A stretch of DNA of 64,000 bases from positions 310,001-374,000 of the forward strand of contig CAWUHX010000082.1 in the NCBI GenBank assembly GCA_963922205.1. Reading direction: 5' to 3'. The notes beneath the pieces are model-generated. The model saw only the letters and a program-made list of their open reading frames with translations. It made no database searches and was not told the origin of the DNA. The stretch is from Romanomermis culicivorax. Taxonomy: Eukaryota > Nematoda > Enoplea > Mermithida > Mermithidae. The translations under genes were made by a program, and so were the position numbers. The first letter of the stretch is position 1; each line of letters begins with the position of its first letter. This document shows, piece after piece, positions 23,029 through 35,100 of the stretch.

Positions 23029-24043
23029 CACTGTTTTTTTTTCCCCCGGGCCTTTTCCCCAAATGGGGAAAGGGATCAAAATTTTTTTCCCCATTTTCCC
23101 GAAGTCGTTTTTTTCGCTTAAAAATGCTCACAGACGCTTTATTTACGTGTTTTTGGGCTTTTTCAAGCCTTCTGGTGTTTTTAGACCCGTTAATTCATCA
23201 AAATTGAGGAAAAAATTGAAATTTTCGAGTTCAAAGCTTAATCTACAAGCATTGGAACAAACTTTCAAGCAAACTATCCAAAAGCATAATGACTTTGAAT
23301 TACATGAGAAATCGATGGTTAAGTCCTCTATGTTGACAAGCGAGAACCTAAAAGGGATGCTAATCTTTCCGGCGCGAAGCGCCGGAAAAATTTTTTGGGT
23401 ATTGATATTCTGCGACGCTGGAAAATCAATTTTCCGAACGTTTATTTCAAGAAGTAGATTTGAATTTTGTGTTCAAAAGTCATAATTTCTAGAATTTTAC
23501 TTGAAAAATTTTAAAACCAGTATAATTTATTTGTAAACTCTCATACTTGGTCGAAAATATATGAGTAAGCGGAGTATAAATTTCCGAAAGATATTTCCAT
23601 GAAGCATTTAAATCGATTTTACGTTAAAAAAGAAATAATTGCATCAAAAAGCTTAGAGACTTGACGTATTGATCTTTCTCAAAAGGAAAAAATACGAATC
23701 TTCATTAAATATCATGTTAAAATATTGAAGATTACCAATGAAACATGAGATAATACGTTCAAGATGATGAAAACTAATATAGATAATATGATAAATGAAA
23801 GTAGACATGCTAAAAGCCGCGCCAGGGGTTAGTAATGCATAATAATGATTATTAAAGTTATAATCGGCGCGAAGCGCCGGAAAATTTTGAGATTATGACC
23901 TTCTAAAATGCACCAAAATGCATCTTTTCTGTATCCGATCCCCAAAATTTTCTTCCCCAAATGGGGGAAAGAGCCCAAAATTTTTTTCCCCTTTCCGAAT
24001 TTTTTTTCCCGAAAAAGCACGATTTGGGGAAAAAAAAACAGTG
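23029..24043 (+). mobile_element. hAT-like MITE family R, complete copy with 8-bp target duplication
   Basis: 1,015 bp from CACTGTTTTTTTTTCCCC to the inverted GGGGAAAAAAAAACAGTG. It is flanked by perfect 8-bp duplications GTCTCACC at 23021-23028 and 24044-24051, the length generated by hAT-superfamily transposases. There is no transposase. Two near-palindromic hairpins, CCGGCGCGAAGCGCCGG at about 23369 and its relative at about 23866, are conserved between copies. It is the reference for the degraded copies at 3745, 14155, 17640 and related fragments at about 24165, 25430, 34265, 34704 and 35060. The superfamily assignment rests on the duplication length and is tentative. Confidence 0.88.
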
Positions 24044-24051
24044 GTCTCACC

Positions 24052-25505
24052 GTTTTTTTCCTCAAATGGGGTCCTTTGAGGAAAAAATTTCGAAATGAGG
24101 AAAAAAAATTTGGAGAATTCCAAACCGAAAAATGCGTTTTGGTGGACTAAAAGGGTCATAATCCCAACATTTTCCGGCGCTTCGCGCCGGTCACGGGTAC
24201 AACCATCATCGAAATTTTATAAAATATGATTGAGGTTAATATCCTGAATTTATTTTTACGGTAAGCTTTTTAATTTTCTTAGCTCGAAATTTCAGAATAT
24301 AAATGTGACAACAATAATAAAATTTTATACAGATCATTTGGGCATACTGTAGGTTAACAAAGAGAAGAGCTTTTGAGTGGCTCATTTTTACGTGACTTGA
24401 CATCGCTCGTACATAAATATGTATCTATCATGCAAGCGAGAATAGTATATATAATAAGACCCATTTGCTGTAGTTATAGCTCGCAGACAGGTTTGAAAAG
24501 CAAAAATTGGAAACATCAGAAATGTCTATGTGTGGCCCTAAAGTGCAGTTTGTAATATTAATAACATGTAATAATCTATCAATTTAAAACCCTCTTATCG
24601 AAAACGGTACGCTTAAAAATTGTGTCATTTCAACTTTTCTGTGCATATATGTATATATGTGATGCATTGAAACAATTCTGTAATTGATTTCTTTCGAGTT
24701 TTGATTACTTACATTGTGTTTGTGTATTGTACATTTCTCTTTATTTGTAATTTTTCTTCTTTTCCTTGAATTTACCCCTTACATATCTCATGCTCTGTTC
24801 CATTTTTTTCTTATGTTCTTCACTCATGGTTCCTTTCTTATGTGCCCACTATTACTGTATTTCTATTGCTACAATAGGGATTTCCTACAGCATAAAATAA
24901 TGAGGCTTCCGATAAGATTAATACTTCTAGCTGCCATTTTATGGCTCCCTAACTAGTCTTAGATGATACAGGGAGCTTCCAGCAGTTTTTTACATAGTTA
25001 TTTTTATGTACCAAACATTCTAAAGAATTAAACCAGAAAAAAACCACTAAAGAACCATAGAAAAACCAAAAAAACCACCAAAAAACCAAAAAGTCGAAAT
25101 TTCAAAAGTTTGGTTTTTGCCAACCCTGATTAGCATATCTACTTCGACTTACTAATTAATGCTCAGCAGTTTCTTCCAATCAAGTTAGCTCGTTTCATTT
25201 TCTAATCGTTAACAGTAAATTATATCGCCCAATATTTAGATTTTTCATCAATTTTCTCAATTTTTTTCTCGATGTTTGGAATTTTTTAAACGTCTGCAAC
25301 CTGAACATTTGCGTTTATTGAAGATGGAAATTGAAGACATCAATCTAGACTGCGATTTTAGAACTTCTGTTTATGAATATCTGTTGTAGAGATTTATTTT
25401 CCAGCGTTTTAGAATATGAAAACTGAAAAATTTTTCCGGTGCTGCGCGCCGGAGTGGGAAACAAATTGTACTTCATCAGTCGGATTTCAATTTATTTCCC
25501 AACGT
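24052..25505. other. Repeat fragments and AT-rich DNA left of element A
   Basis: Immediately right of the MITE is a related fragment with another hairpin (CCGGCGCTTCGCGCCGG at about 24174), as if the MITE had landed in an older relative. The remainder has no supported gene. At about 25430 the hairpin motif recurs just before element A. Confidence 0.5.
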
Positions 25506-25509
25506 TGTG

Positions 25510-26086
25510 TGTTGTGGTGTGCCGATCGACTACAGCAAGCTCGTCAGCTTTTCAAAGTGATTCGCAAGAATGCATTGTTTCGGAGCTCAAAGTTGTTCAA
25601 AGTTGTCCGAAGGTTTACAACATCAAAGATTACACTCGCAGCAAGATTGTGATAAAGTCAGTTCTTGTTTTGTTGGTCTTAGTGAGCAGTCGGTTTGTGA
25701 TTGGCTCTGAGCATCGCTAGTAAATCGAAAACTGAGCATGTGTTCTAGGTTGAGTCAAACTATTTGGAAAATAGTTTGAGTAAGCGAGTGAAACTCCTGA
25801 GCGATTAAGTTAGCGCGACGCGAGTTTCGGCATCCGAAAACCTTTGGCGACCTGAGCGAAGATCCCTGGATAATTGACACAGCGCTCTCTATGAGCCCGT
25901 CAATCTCCTGCGTTGGACTATCGTTGCGTTGATTTCGTAAAACACTCCGAGTGTTTTGTCTATAGCGTTCAGCACGCTCTCCTACGTTCCGTACATCTCT
26001 TCTAAACGCGCAATAAATCGTCGAGCTACACAGCTAAATTCTCTTCTGCGTCGTCATCTATTCTCTTCAATTTCTCACGCACGACA
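25510..26086 (+). repeat. 5' LTR of element A (577 bp)
   Basis: Starts TGTTGTGGTGTGCC and ends CACGCACGACA, i.e. TG...CA. It matches 32898-33522 almost base for base. The 3' copy is 48 bp longer owing to repeats of AACTCTCTACGA-type units at about 33270-33330. Confidence 0.95.
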
Positions 26087-26090
26087 TAAT

Positions 26091-26112
26091 TTGGTGACCG
26101 TACCAGCTTGTC
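26091..26112 (+). other. Primer binding site of element A
   Basis: Four to five bases after the 5' LTR the sequence TTGGTGACCGTACCAGC begins. TGG is the usual start of a tRNA-complementary PBS. Element B has nearly the same sequence at the equivalent place. The priming tRNA was not identified. Confidence 0.65.
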
Positions 26113-26161
26113 TAAAGGTTGAGGAAATGCCGAAATTTGTGAAAAATCGAAAATCCGAAAA

Positions 26162-28223
26162 ATGGAGGAAAACCGCACGCTTCGCTCTACTGCGCTCGGT
26201 TACGAAAAAGGTTTCTATAAGAAACTAGCGAATCCCGATAATCTAGAAATCGAAAATTTCGATTGCCAAAATGCAAATCTACCGCTTCTCTACGAAGCAG
26301 ATAAGCGTAATTTCGATCTACCAGAAACATCCGCTCCGCTAAAAACGCGAAAAACTTCACGATCTCTATCTCCGAAAATCGTCGAAAACCGAAAATTCAA
26401 CTTTTTAAAACCGAAACCGAAAGAGACCGAAACTCGAAAAATCTTCGATAATGATGCGTATATCGACGTAATGCAAAAATGTGATGCAGAAATGATAAAT
26501 TTTTGTAGCGACGCTACTAACGCGTTAAGCGAAATCGTAACTATAGCGACTCAACAACGACAACTTCTCGATGAGTTTAAAACCGAAATCGAAGCAATGA
26601 GAGCTCAGAAAGAAGAGCTATTGAAACCGAATGTTCCTGAAATCGAAAATATCGCGAGACCTACCAGCTCTTACGCTCAGTCTCTTGAAATCGACAAAAC
26701 CGAAAAACGTCACTAGCGATCGAAAAAGTCAACTTAGTTTTCGAGGTATAATCGATGACGATGATGATCTGATCATCCCGACTCAAACGTTTGACCGCTC
26801 TAACGCGCTGAAAGCGCTAAACTCTCAGATAAATTTTCCGTCTATCCCACCTTCTCAGGTGCATAGATCTTTCGCCGATGATGAAACGAGGATTAAGACT
26901 ATCTGTAAAAAGATAGCGCCGCAAAAACTAGATAATTCGACCCGAAATCAGCAAGTTTTGAAATTCTTCATTGCACTCGAAAACGAGTTCAGCCTTGATG
27001 CGTCTGAGTATGTGAAACTTCACACATTGCGTCGCTTGACTTGCGATGGTGCCCTGAACACCATAAGAGATGTCCGATCCTATGATGAAGCGAAACAGAT
27101 TTTGATGTGTATGAATGCACCGAATTGTGACCAAGATACGCTCCAATGCGAGCTCCAGTCTATCGCTCCGTTTGAAACCAAAGATCCGTCAGCTTTCTTA
27201 AATCGAATCAGTACCTACGTACATCTACTGTACTATGACAGAAGCGCTCAGTATCGCCATAGAAAAGTTATTACAACTTTTCTTTGGAAAATGCCGGAAA
27301 TTTACAGAGTCTCGATTGACGCGAGTACTCTAGAAATGATCACTGACTTAGCTATAGCCGTTGCCAAAGTTCAGAAAATCCAAAGAGCGAATAAACAGTC
27401 AACTGTTAGAGTAGAACAACCTATACTGGTTAATACACTCGAAAATCGGTCGGAAGAGCAACCAGCTCAGTCGCGTTTCAGAGACGATTCGAAATCTCGA
27501 TTCAGAGATAACTCTCAATCCCGAAACAGAGACGACTCTAGACAGCGAAATAGCGTGAGGTTTCAAGAAAATTCGACTCTAACAAAGACGATAGAATTGG
27601 AAGAAAGCATAAAACGAGTCCTAGAAAAGTTCGGAATCCGAGAAAATTCGCAAAACGCTAATAATTTCGAAAATCGAAGATCGCGATTTGATCGCGCGAC
27701 TAGTCCCAACTTTCGGAATAGAGAAAACATTCCTGTACGGGATTTCTCTCAGAATCATAACTTTCAACGAAATCAGTCACGTGAACGACCGGTAAAATAT
27801 TGCACCTATCATGGTCAGTGTAAACACGACAGCTCCGAATGCTATCAATTGAAACCACAGGCTTCTCAGCCTCGGCAATATCAACCGAATCATCAATGGC
27901 AAAATAACCATAATTGCCGTCCTCGTTTTCAACAAACTACGCGTAACTACACGCTCAATCAGAATCAAAATTTCGACCGAAATAACCGATTTTTCAATCG
28001 CGATAATCGAAACTATCAGAGAGATGTTGCAAACATTTCTCTCTGCGATTCCGAATCCCGACAAGAAAAGATAATCGAGAAGCACTACTACTATCCGATG
28101 AATAACTCACAGTCTATACAGACAGCTAACTTCTCCGAAATCTTCGCAACAAGTTTTGCCATCAGAAACCAAAACTGTGTCCAACTCACCTTAAACTTTC
28201 GTTCCAATGAAACCGACAACTAG
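26162..28223 (+). pseudogene. gag: gag of element A (one frameshift)
   Basis: Two overlapping frames, 26162-26716 and 26631-28223, make up one structural protein. The frame changes near 26700. The second part has the capsid-like region, then a repetitive Arg/Asp/Ser/Asn-rich stretch with RFRDDSKSRFRD-type repeats. A zinc knuckle of the form C-x2-H-x4-H-x4-C (CTYHGQCKHDSSEC) replaces the usual CCHC, and an Asn/Arg-rich tail follows. Gag overlaps the protease frame by 17 nt in a different frame, compatible with frameshifting or re-initiation. Confidence 0.85.
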
Positions 28224-28707
28224 TACAGCAAATATGCTTGAACCGACAGAAGCTTCTAAAGCTACAAACTTCTTTGTTGCTCCTGGAATCACAGATTTCA
28301 CAATCGAAAAACCTACTGAACCCTGGATCGCGAGATCTAGCGTGTGTCGAATCGAAGAATGTTCGCAAAAAGATATCAAACTTCTGAGCTTATACGCTCC
28401 TACTCGTGCTTTTCATATGGATGCCGAAATCAGAAAAACCAAAACGAAAGCTTTGATCGATACCGGTGCTCAATGTTCAGTCATTTCCTCATGTCTAGCT
28501 CAACGCTCTTTGGGGATTGACTATGATACTTTGGAAACATCCGCGCAGATAAAAGTAGCCGATGGTGCTATCGTCGATGCCAGAGGTCCGATAATCTTCA
28601 AAATCAGTTCATCTTTTGGAACGCATCTAGTACGATGCTGGATTCTACCTACCGCAGGAGAGCAATGCGTCCTAGGAACCGATTTCTTAGTGCATCCAAG
28701 CGTTTGA
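28207..28707 (+). CDS. pro: Aspartic protease domain of element A
   Basis: Contains the retropepsin active site ALIDTGAQCSVIS (DTG) and the downstream flap and second-half motif CVLGTDFL. It cleaves the Gag-Pol polyprotein. A TGA at 28705-28707 closes this part. The same frame continues, with a further TAG at 28894-28896, into the RT frame at 28981, so protease and pol were one ORF. Confidence 0.85.
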   Translation: MKPTTSTANMLEPTEASKATNFFVAPGITDFTIEKPTEPWIARSSVCRIEECSQKDIKLLSLYAPTRAFHMDAEIRKTKTKALIDTGAQCSVISSCLAQRSLGIDYDTLETSAQIKVADGAIVDARGPIIFKISSSFGTHLVRCWILPTAGEQCVLGTDFLVHPSV

Positions 28708-28980
28708 GCTGTAATAAACTTTCGCGAAAATTTCATCAGAATCGGAGACGTTCAACAAGAACTAAACCTAGTTTTGAAACCGATTGAAAAAGCACCCTAT
28801 AATGAAGTATTTTCAAATACTTCTACTGGACAAAGTCAAACGCAAATCATGAAAATCGACAGATCGCTACCGATTTTGAATATCTCATCATGCTAGGTAG
28901 AACCGAATTGTCAGACTTGGGTAAATGGGAAAGTCTTCCCTTTCACAAATGAAAGCTTCAAAAGCATTATAGTTCAACCC

Positions 28981-31900
28981 GTGAACTTCGGAAAAGAAAA
29001 CTGTGAATATCCGATCGAACTAGCGATAATCAACATAACCGAGGGCAAATGTCCACTATTATTCGTCAATAATAGTGCGAACAGTATCCATCTGCAACCT
29101 AACCAGCTCATCGCTGAAGTTAAATTCAAACTCGAAGAATCGAAAATGACCGTCGCGTCGCTAAGTGATCACGAAGAAGACTATGAGCCAGCAACGTTGA
29201 TTAAAAATCAGTCAACTATGTCGGAAGATGAAAAACTTCAACACGCTCTCGAAAAAATGACCGAAAAGTCGAATATCGACATTGAAGATAGAAAAATCGC
29301 TATCGAAGTCTTCAAGCAGTATCATGATGTTTTCAGTCTCCCTGGAGATCAGCCTACTCTCACTCACGAGTTAACGGTCTCTATAGACACCGGTGATGCA
29401 AAACCAGTCGCGAAACACTACTATCATGCGCCGATTGAACAAAGACCAATGGTTCGTCAGAAAATCCAAGAAATGCTAGAAAAAGGCCTCATCGAACCTT
29501 CGCGATCACCATGGGCAGCGCCTATGTTTCTGGTAACGAAAAAAAATGGAAGTTGGCGACCCGTAGTCGATTATAGAAGTATAAATGAAGTTACACCTAG
29601 CGATAAGTTTCCGATCCAGAGAATCGATGACTATCTAGATGCTTTAGGCAATGCAAGATTTTTCTTAACTCTAGACTTAAAAGCAGGGTACTGGCAAATC
29701 CCTTTAGACATCGCTTCACGCGATAAAACTACTTTCGTCAGTCAAGAAGGCTTGTTTCGATTCAAAGTTCTACCTTTCGGTTTGAAAAATGCTCCCGCAG
29801 AATTTCAAAGACTAATGGAACGGATCTTGCATCCATACATCTGGAAAATCTGTTTGGTCTACATCAACGATATCATAGTCTTTTCGCAAACGTATAACGA
29901 TCATCTAGCACACATCCAACTGATCTTTGATGCTCTCCGTGACGCGAATCTAACGCTAAGACCAGATAAATGCGATTTCGTGCCGAAACAAGTAAAATTT
30001 CTTGGTCATTTGCTAAGGGAAAATGGAATCTCGCCTGATCCCGAAAAGGTCTCCGGGATCGTAAACTATGAAATGCCAAAAACGGTAAAAGATCTTCAAA
30101 GTTTTTTGGGCCTTGTCCAATGGTGTAGACGATTCATACCGAATCTTGCCACTCTTTCGCGACTGCTCTATCAACTACTACGAAAAAATGCGAAATATGA
30201 GATAAGCGAAGAACATCGTACAGCTTTTAACGAGATTAAAACATCTCTAACCTCAACTCCTTTTTTGCGATATCCTATATATAACGACGAAAAATCGAAA
30301 TTCATCATTCAAACTGATGCTAGTACAACTGCTGTCGGTGCGATTTTGTATCAAGAAAACGAAAATGATCAATGGGTCATCGCTTACAACAGTAGAGTTC
30401 TGTCTGACGTAGAAACCAGATACAGTACGACTGAGCGCGAATGTCTCGCAATTGTAGAAGATTTCCGATGGTACAAACACTATGTCTATGGTCAAAAAGT
30501 AACGGTCAGAACTGATCATAAGCCTTTGCAATGGATCAAAGAAGAAAAACATCAAAATTCGCGACTTCAGAACTTCGCAATAAAGCTACAAGACTACGAC
30601 TATCGCATTGAATATGTGAAAGGTAAAGAAAACGCTTGCGCTGATTTTCTATCACGAAATGAGCCACGCGCTAAAGTAAAGCCAAAGACTAGCGAAGAAG
30701 TAACGAATGAAATATTCAGACCAACATTTCGCGAAGGGAAAAAGACTGTCGTAGCGGCCATAACAAGGTCAATGACGCAAAAAGAAGAAAGAAATAAATT
30801 GCCGAAGTTCGAAGAAGATTTCCAACAGCCTGAGAAACGGCTAATAACTATAGAATCGCCGGAAGAAATCAGAGAAGCTCAAAGGAAAGATCCGTACATC
30901 GCAAAGTTGATAAAAGTCTTAGAACAAAACCAAATCTCTACGATTTCATCTGCTTTCCATACCGAAAACGAAATAGTGTACCGAACATCGAAACAAGCTA
31001 ACACAGCTTCCGCGATAGTAGTTCCGACTACTTTGATTGAAAGTGTTTTGTATCAATTCCACAGGGCGAAGATTTTGAGCCATCAAGGTCATAGACGTAC
31101 TACAGCAATGATTCGTCAGCATTTCTGGTGGCCGAAAATGGAAGATTCGATAATAAAGTGGATCAAAACATGTAAAACATGTCAACAAACAACTTCTCAG
31201 TTGTCAAAACCTCCCCCGTTGATGCCGATTCAACCAAAATATTCATTTGAAATTGTCGCGACCGACATAGTAAACATATCCCCTTTGGGTGAGAAAAGAT
31301 CATACGTCATCGTATTTCAAGACTACTTCACTAAATGGGAAATTTCTCATTTGATTCCGGATCAAAAAGCAGCCACTATAGTCGAAAGTTTCGTAAACAA
31401 CGTAGTTTTGGTTCATGGCAGCCCAAAACATCTACTATCAGATCAGGGTTCAGGATTCACTTCAAACTTGATGAAAGACATCGCGAAACTTCTAAAAGTT
31501 CAGAAAATTAATACCACTGCGTATCACCCGCAATGTAATGGAATGGTAGAAAGATTCAATCAAACGTTGATTTTGCAACTCAAAAAATTCACCGCTGAAG
31601 ATCCCGACAATTGGGAACGGTATTTACCTTTCGCAACATTCGCCTATAACACTGTTCCTCACACAGCTACACACTTTTCTCCATTTCGACTTTTGCGAGG
31701 GTACAAACCCAGAATCGCTATAGATTTTGACTGCGCGAAAAGTCTAACGTTACCGCTAAACTACGATGCGTATCAGTACATCTTCACGCAAGCGCAACTA
31801 TCGCTATACAACGAAGTTTCCGAAAACTTAAAAAACGCGTCCGAATCGCATAAACGATACTTCAATAAGAAAGCGAAAGACCAAAAATACGATCTAAATG

Positions 31901-32150
31901 ATCTCATACTGTTGCTTAACAACAAAAAAGCAACTAAATCGACAAAGACTACATCGGACCCTTCGTAGTGGTCGGAAATTCCGAAATCTCGAAAAACGTC
32001 ATAACGATGGATAGTTTAGATTGTCCCGGACAATGTCAGAAAGTCTCACTTTCTCGCGTAAAGCCGTATTTGCCTCGAACGGCATTCGAAATTTTTAACG
32101 CGCAAGTCAGTGGTCCTCCACAACTGACTAGTCACGCCCTACTGCATTGA
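28981..32150 (+). pseudogene. pol: pol of element A: RT, RNase H, integrase
   Basis: The main frame 28981-31968 has RT (about residues 140-320: [44 protein letters not shown]). The RT active site reads YINDIIVF instead of Y-x-DD; the AAC codon is at 29866-29868. RNase H follows ([27 protein letters not shown]). Integrase has an HHCC zinc region ([16 protein letters not shown]) and the DDE residues in [18 protein letters not shown] and [10 protein letters not shown]. Close to 31925 the frame shifts into 31968-32150, which holds the C-terminal DNA-binding region. The Asp-to-Asn change alone should abolish RT activity. Confidence 0.9.
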
Positions 32151-32884
32151 GACTGAATTTTGTATTGTTCGTAAAATATTTATTTTCTACTTCGAAATCG
32201 ATTAATTTTTATATATTCCGTTTTCTGTTTCATCTTCACCATTTTGATCGTTTTGAACTAACGTGTAACAGTCTTTCACTGACTAAAGGTAGCGTATGGC
32301 TGATTTGCGAGCTGCGATAAAAATTCCGTTTCGAAACATGCTTTCGTGTAATCTACTGGGTGGCAAAGAAACCACGACATCGTAAACATTTCAAATTTTT
32401 CTACGTCTCATCCGTATCGCCGAGATTTCTTCTACAGTTTGGTATTGATTCGCTCAATACTTTTCGAATTTCGAGTTTCAAAGACTTCGCCAGAAGCTTT
32501 ATATACGTTTCTCTACGAAACTTAAAGCTTGCATCCGCTGCAAACTTTCCGATCTGATGCCTCCGTGGCTAAAGATTCCGTTTTAAAACACTGAGGCCTC
32601 CGCGGCTAAAGACTCCGGTCATCAGAATAAAGACTCCAGTCATCAGAATAAAGACTCTGGTCTTTCGGCTCGAAATCCAGCCTTGGCGATATGTTCTGTA
32701 GAAAAAAAATTTTTTTTTTTTGTTCCATATAGGAAAAAATGCCGCCGTTGTTTCAAAGTATCTGATAGCTGCCGAAGTCGAATGAAAAGGTCCGCCAAAG
32801 AAAGAAAGATCCTCTACATCCAAAGAAAAAAACCCTTCATTCCCGAAGAGAGAAAATTCGAATCGCTTGAGGCGATTTACATCG

Positions 32885-33522
32885 AAAGGGGGAGGAGTGT
32901 TGTGGTGTGCCGATCGACTACAGCAAGCTCGTCAGCTTTTCAAAGTGATTCGCAAGAATGCATTGTTTCGGAGCTCAAAGTTGTTCAAAGTTGTCCGAAG
33001 GTTTACAACATCAAAGATTACACTCGCAGCAAGATTGTGATAAAGTCAGTTCTTGTTTTGTTGGTCTTAGTGAGCAGTCGGTTTGTGATTGGCTCTGAGC
33101 ATCGCTAGTAAATCGAAAACTGAGTGTGTGTTCTAGGTTGAGTCAAACTATTTGGAAAATAGTTTGAGTAAGCGAGTGAAACTCCTAAGCGATTAAGTTA
33201 GTGTGACGCGAGTTTCGGCATCCGAAAACCTTTGGCGACCTGAGCGAAGATCCCTGGATAATTGACACAGCCCGACTCTCTACGAGCCACAAACACAACT
33301 CTCTACGATAATTGACACAACTCTCTACGAGCCCGTCAATCTCCTGCGTTCGACTATCGTTGCGTTGATTTCGTAAAACACTCAGAGTGTTTCGTCTATA
33401 GCGTTCCGCACGCTCTCCTACGTTCCGTACGTCTCTTCTAAACGCGCGATAAATCGTCGAGCTACACAGCTAAATTCTCTTCTGCGTCGTCATCTATTCT
33501 CTTCAATTTCTCACGCACGACA
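32885..33522 (+). repeat. Polypurine tract and 3' LTR of element A
   Basis: GAAAGGGGGAGGAG at 32884-32897 is the plus-strand primer site, directly followed by the 3' LTR (32898-33522, 625 bp). About 700 bp between the end of pol and the PPT is non-coding. Confidence 0.93.
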
Positions 33523-33526
33523 TGTG

Positions 33527-35100
33527 AAGGTTCAATTTCCAGCGTTTTAGAAAAATGATTCTAATGAGAGCCATATAGCGGATAAATTCCTGAGAACTCT
33601 ATCGTTATTCGTTAACATGCTTCACCCGCTCCTGTAGAACACCAATATATTCTTCATGAGCTCATTTTGGCTAATATAACTAGAATTTTCTCAATTTTTT
33701 CTCATTTCTACAGGTTTCTGACTCCAAATACCAACAAAATTCTTGGGTGTGCTCCTAAAATGCATAAAAAAGCATCCGTAGCCACATTATAGGCGTTTTT
33801 AAAAATGTGGAAAATTTTTGGAGAATGGGGAAAAAAATTTTGGGTCCGGTTCTCATGTGGAAAAAATCTTCGAGGAAAAAAACGGTGCTTAGCCCAAACG
33901 TAAACCTAAGCCTAAGCCAGAAAATTTGCCAGAAACAACTGTTAAAATCAATAAATTTTTTCGACCAATCAAAATGATGACAGATCTCGCTTCGTAATGC
34001 TTTCTAGTGTTATCATCAGGGTTTTTTTGCCCAGGCCAGGTTGCAATGTGCAACTTGGGAAAAAAATTTAGTTGCACAGATAAATTTTTGGTTGCTCACT
34101 CTAAAATCCATAAATTTGCTTAAATTTATCGGAAAACCCATCGCAAACTAGTTTTCTTGTAATTTCATTCAATCCGCGTCAGTTTTAGGCATTTAAAACT
34201 CAATTTTTTGAATTTTGGAGAGAAAATGGAAAGATTAATATAACTAGACTATAGTAATGTGTTCGGCGCGTAGCGCCGAAAATTTTTTCAGGATTTCAAT
34301 ATTCTAGAATGCTGGGAAATGAATCTTTTCAAAATTTCACCTTTTATTTCCAAGCAGACAGACGGTTTGATTTCTCAGTGAATTAGATGAATTTTCAGTC
34401 GGACAAACTAAAATTCAAAAACTAGCAACTAGCGACAAAGAATTTGGATCAAAAATTTCTAGCATTGTCTCACACTCAAAATGTTTTAATCACATGAAGG
34501 TCAAAGTTTTCATGACGATCGCAAAAAAATTTGAGAAAATGACCGAAAAAAATGTAAGTTTTCATCAGATTCGTCAAAAAGCAATACAGAATCAAACATT
34601 TATCCATAACATGTTGATAACTAGAAGTTAAAAGGCACTAACTAGAATGACCTTTTCTAACCGCGCACTAGAATATTATAAAAAATTATGAATGAATTGA
34701 AACCCGGCGCGAAGCGCCAGAAAATTTTCACTTTTTTCCATTTTAGAACGCGTAAAAATGCATCTCCGGACAGAAAACCCTATAACCTAATCAAAAGAGC
34801 AGTCAGCCCTCAGGTTGCACTGTGCAACTTGGCAGAAGAAATTTGGTTGCTGTGTGCAAAAAAACCCCTGGTTACCATACCAGATTGGCCGGAAACCGGC
34901 TCATATTGGCCGGTTTTTGATGTGCTTTCCGGTTTTTTTCTTGGTCGGTTTTGATGGCCGGTATTTCTATGGCTTGACCGATTTTTGGCCGGTTTGTATT
35001 TGAGGTTTTAAAATCGGGAAGGTGCCTGCTTATGCATTTTGGAATGTCAAAACCCCAAAATTTTCCGGCGCTTCGCGTCGATAATGATTATTTTGATCAT
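33527..35100. repeat. Degraded family-R-like repeats with GGCCGGTTT tandem motif
   Basis: Hairpin variants lie at about 34264, 34704 and 35063, and there are stretches of GGGGAAAAAATTTTGGG. A duplicated GTTGCAMTGTGCAACTTGG occurs at about 34029 and about 34815. An irregular TGGCCGGTTTT repeat runs at about 34888-35000. A short AGCCTAAGCC run occurs at about 33907. No gene. Confidence 0.55.

Larger units (their letters stand above)
25510..33522 (+). mobile_element. Ty3/gypsy LTR retrotransposon, element A
   Basis: An 8.0-kb element with both LTRs, a 4-bp target duplication TGTG (25506-25509 and 33523-33526), a PBS after the 5' LTR and a purine tract before the 3' LTR. Internal order is gag, protease, RT, RNase H, integrase, which is the Ty3/gypsy order. 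No envelope gene. It is non-autonomous now: a frameshift inside gag, two in-frame stops between protease and RT, a substituted catalytic Asp in RT and a frameshift near the integrase C-terminus. The LTRs are nearly identical except for a tandem-duplication difference, so the insertion is not old. Confidence 0.95.

Noticed and set aside
22883..23485. 200-codon plus-strand ORF
   Set aside because: Runs across the GCCTAA array and into the MITE; composition follows the repeats.
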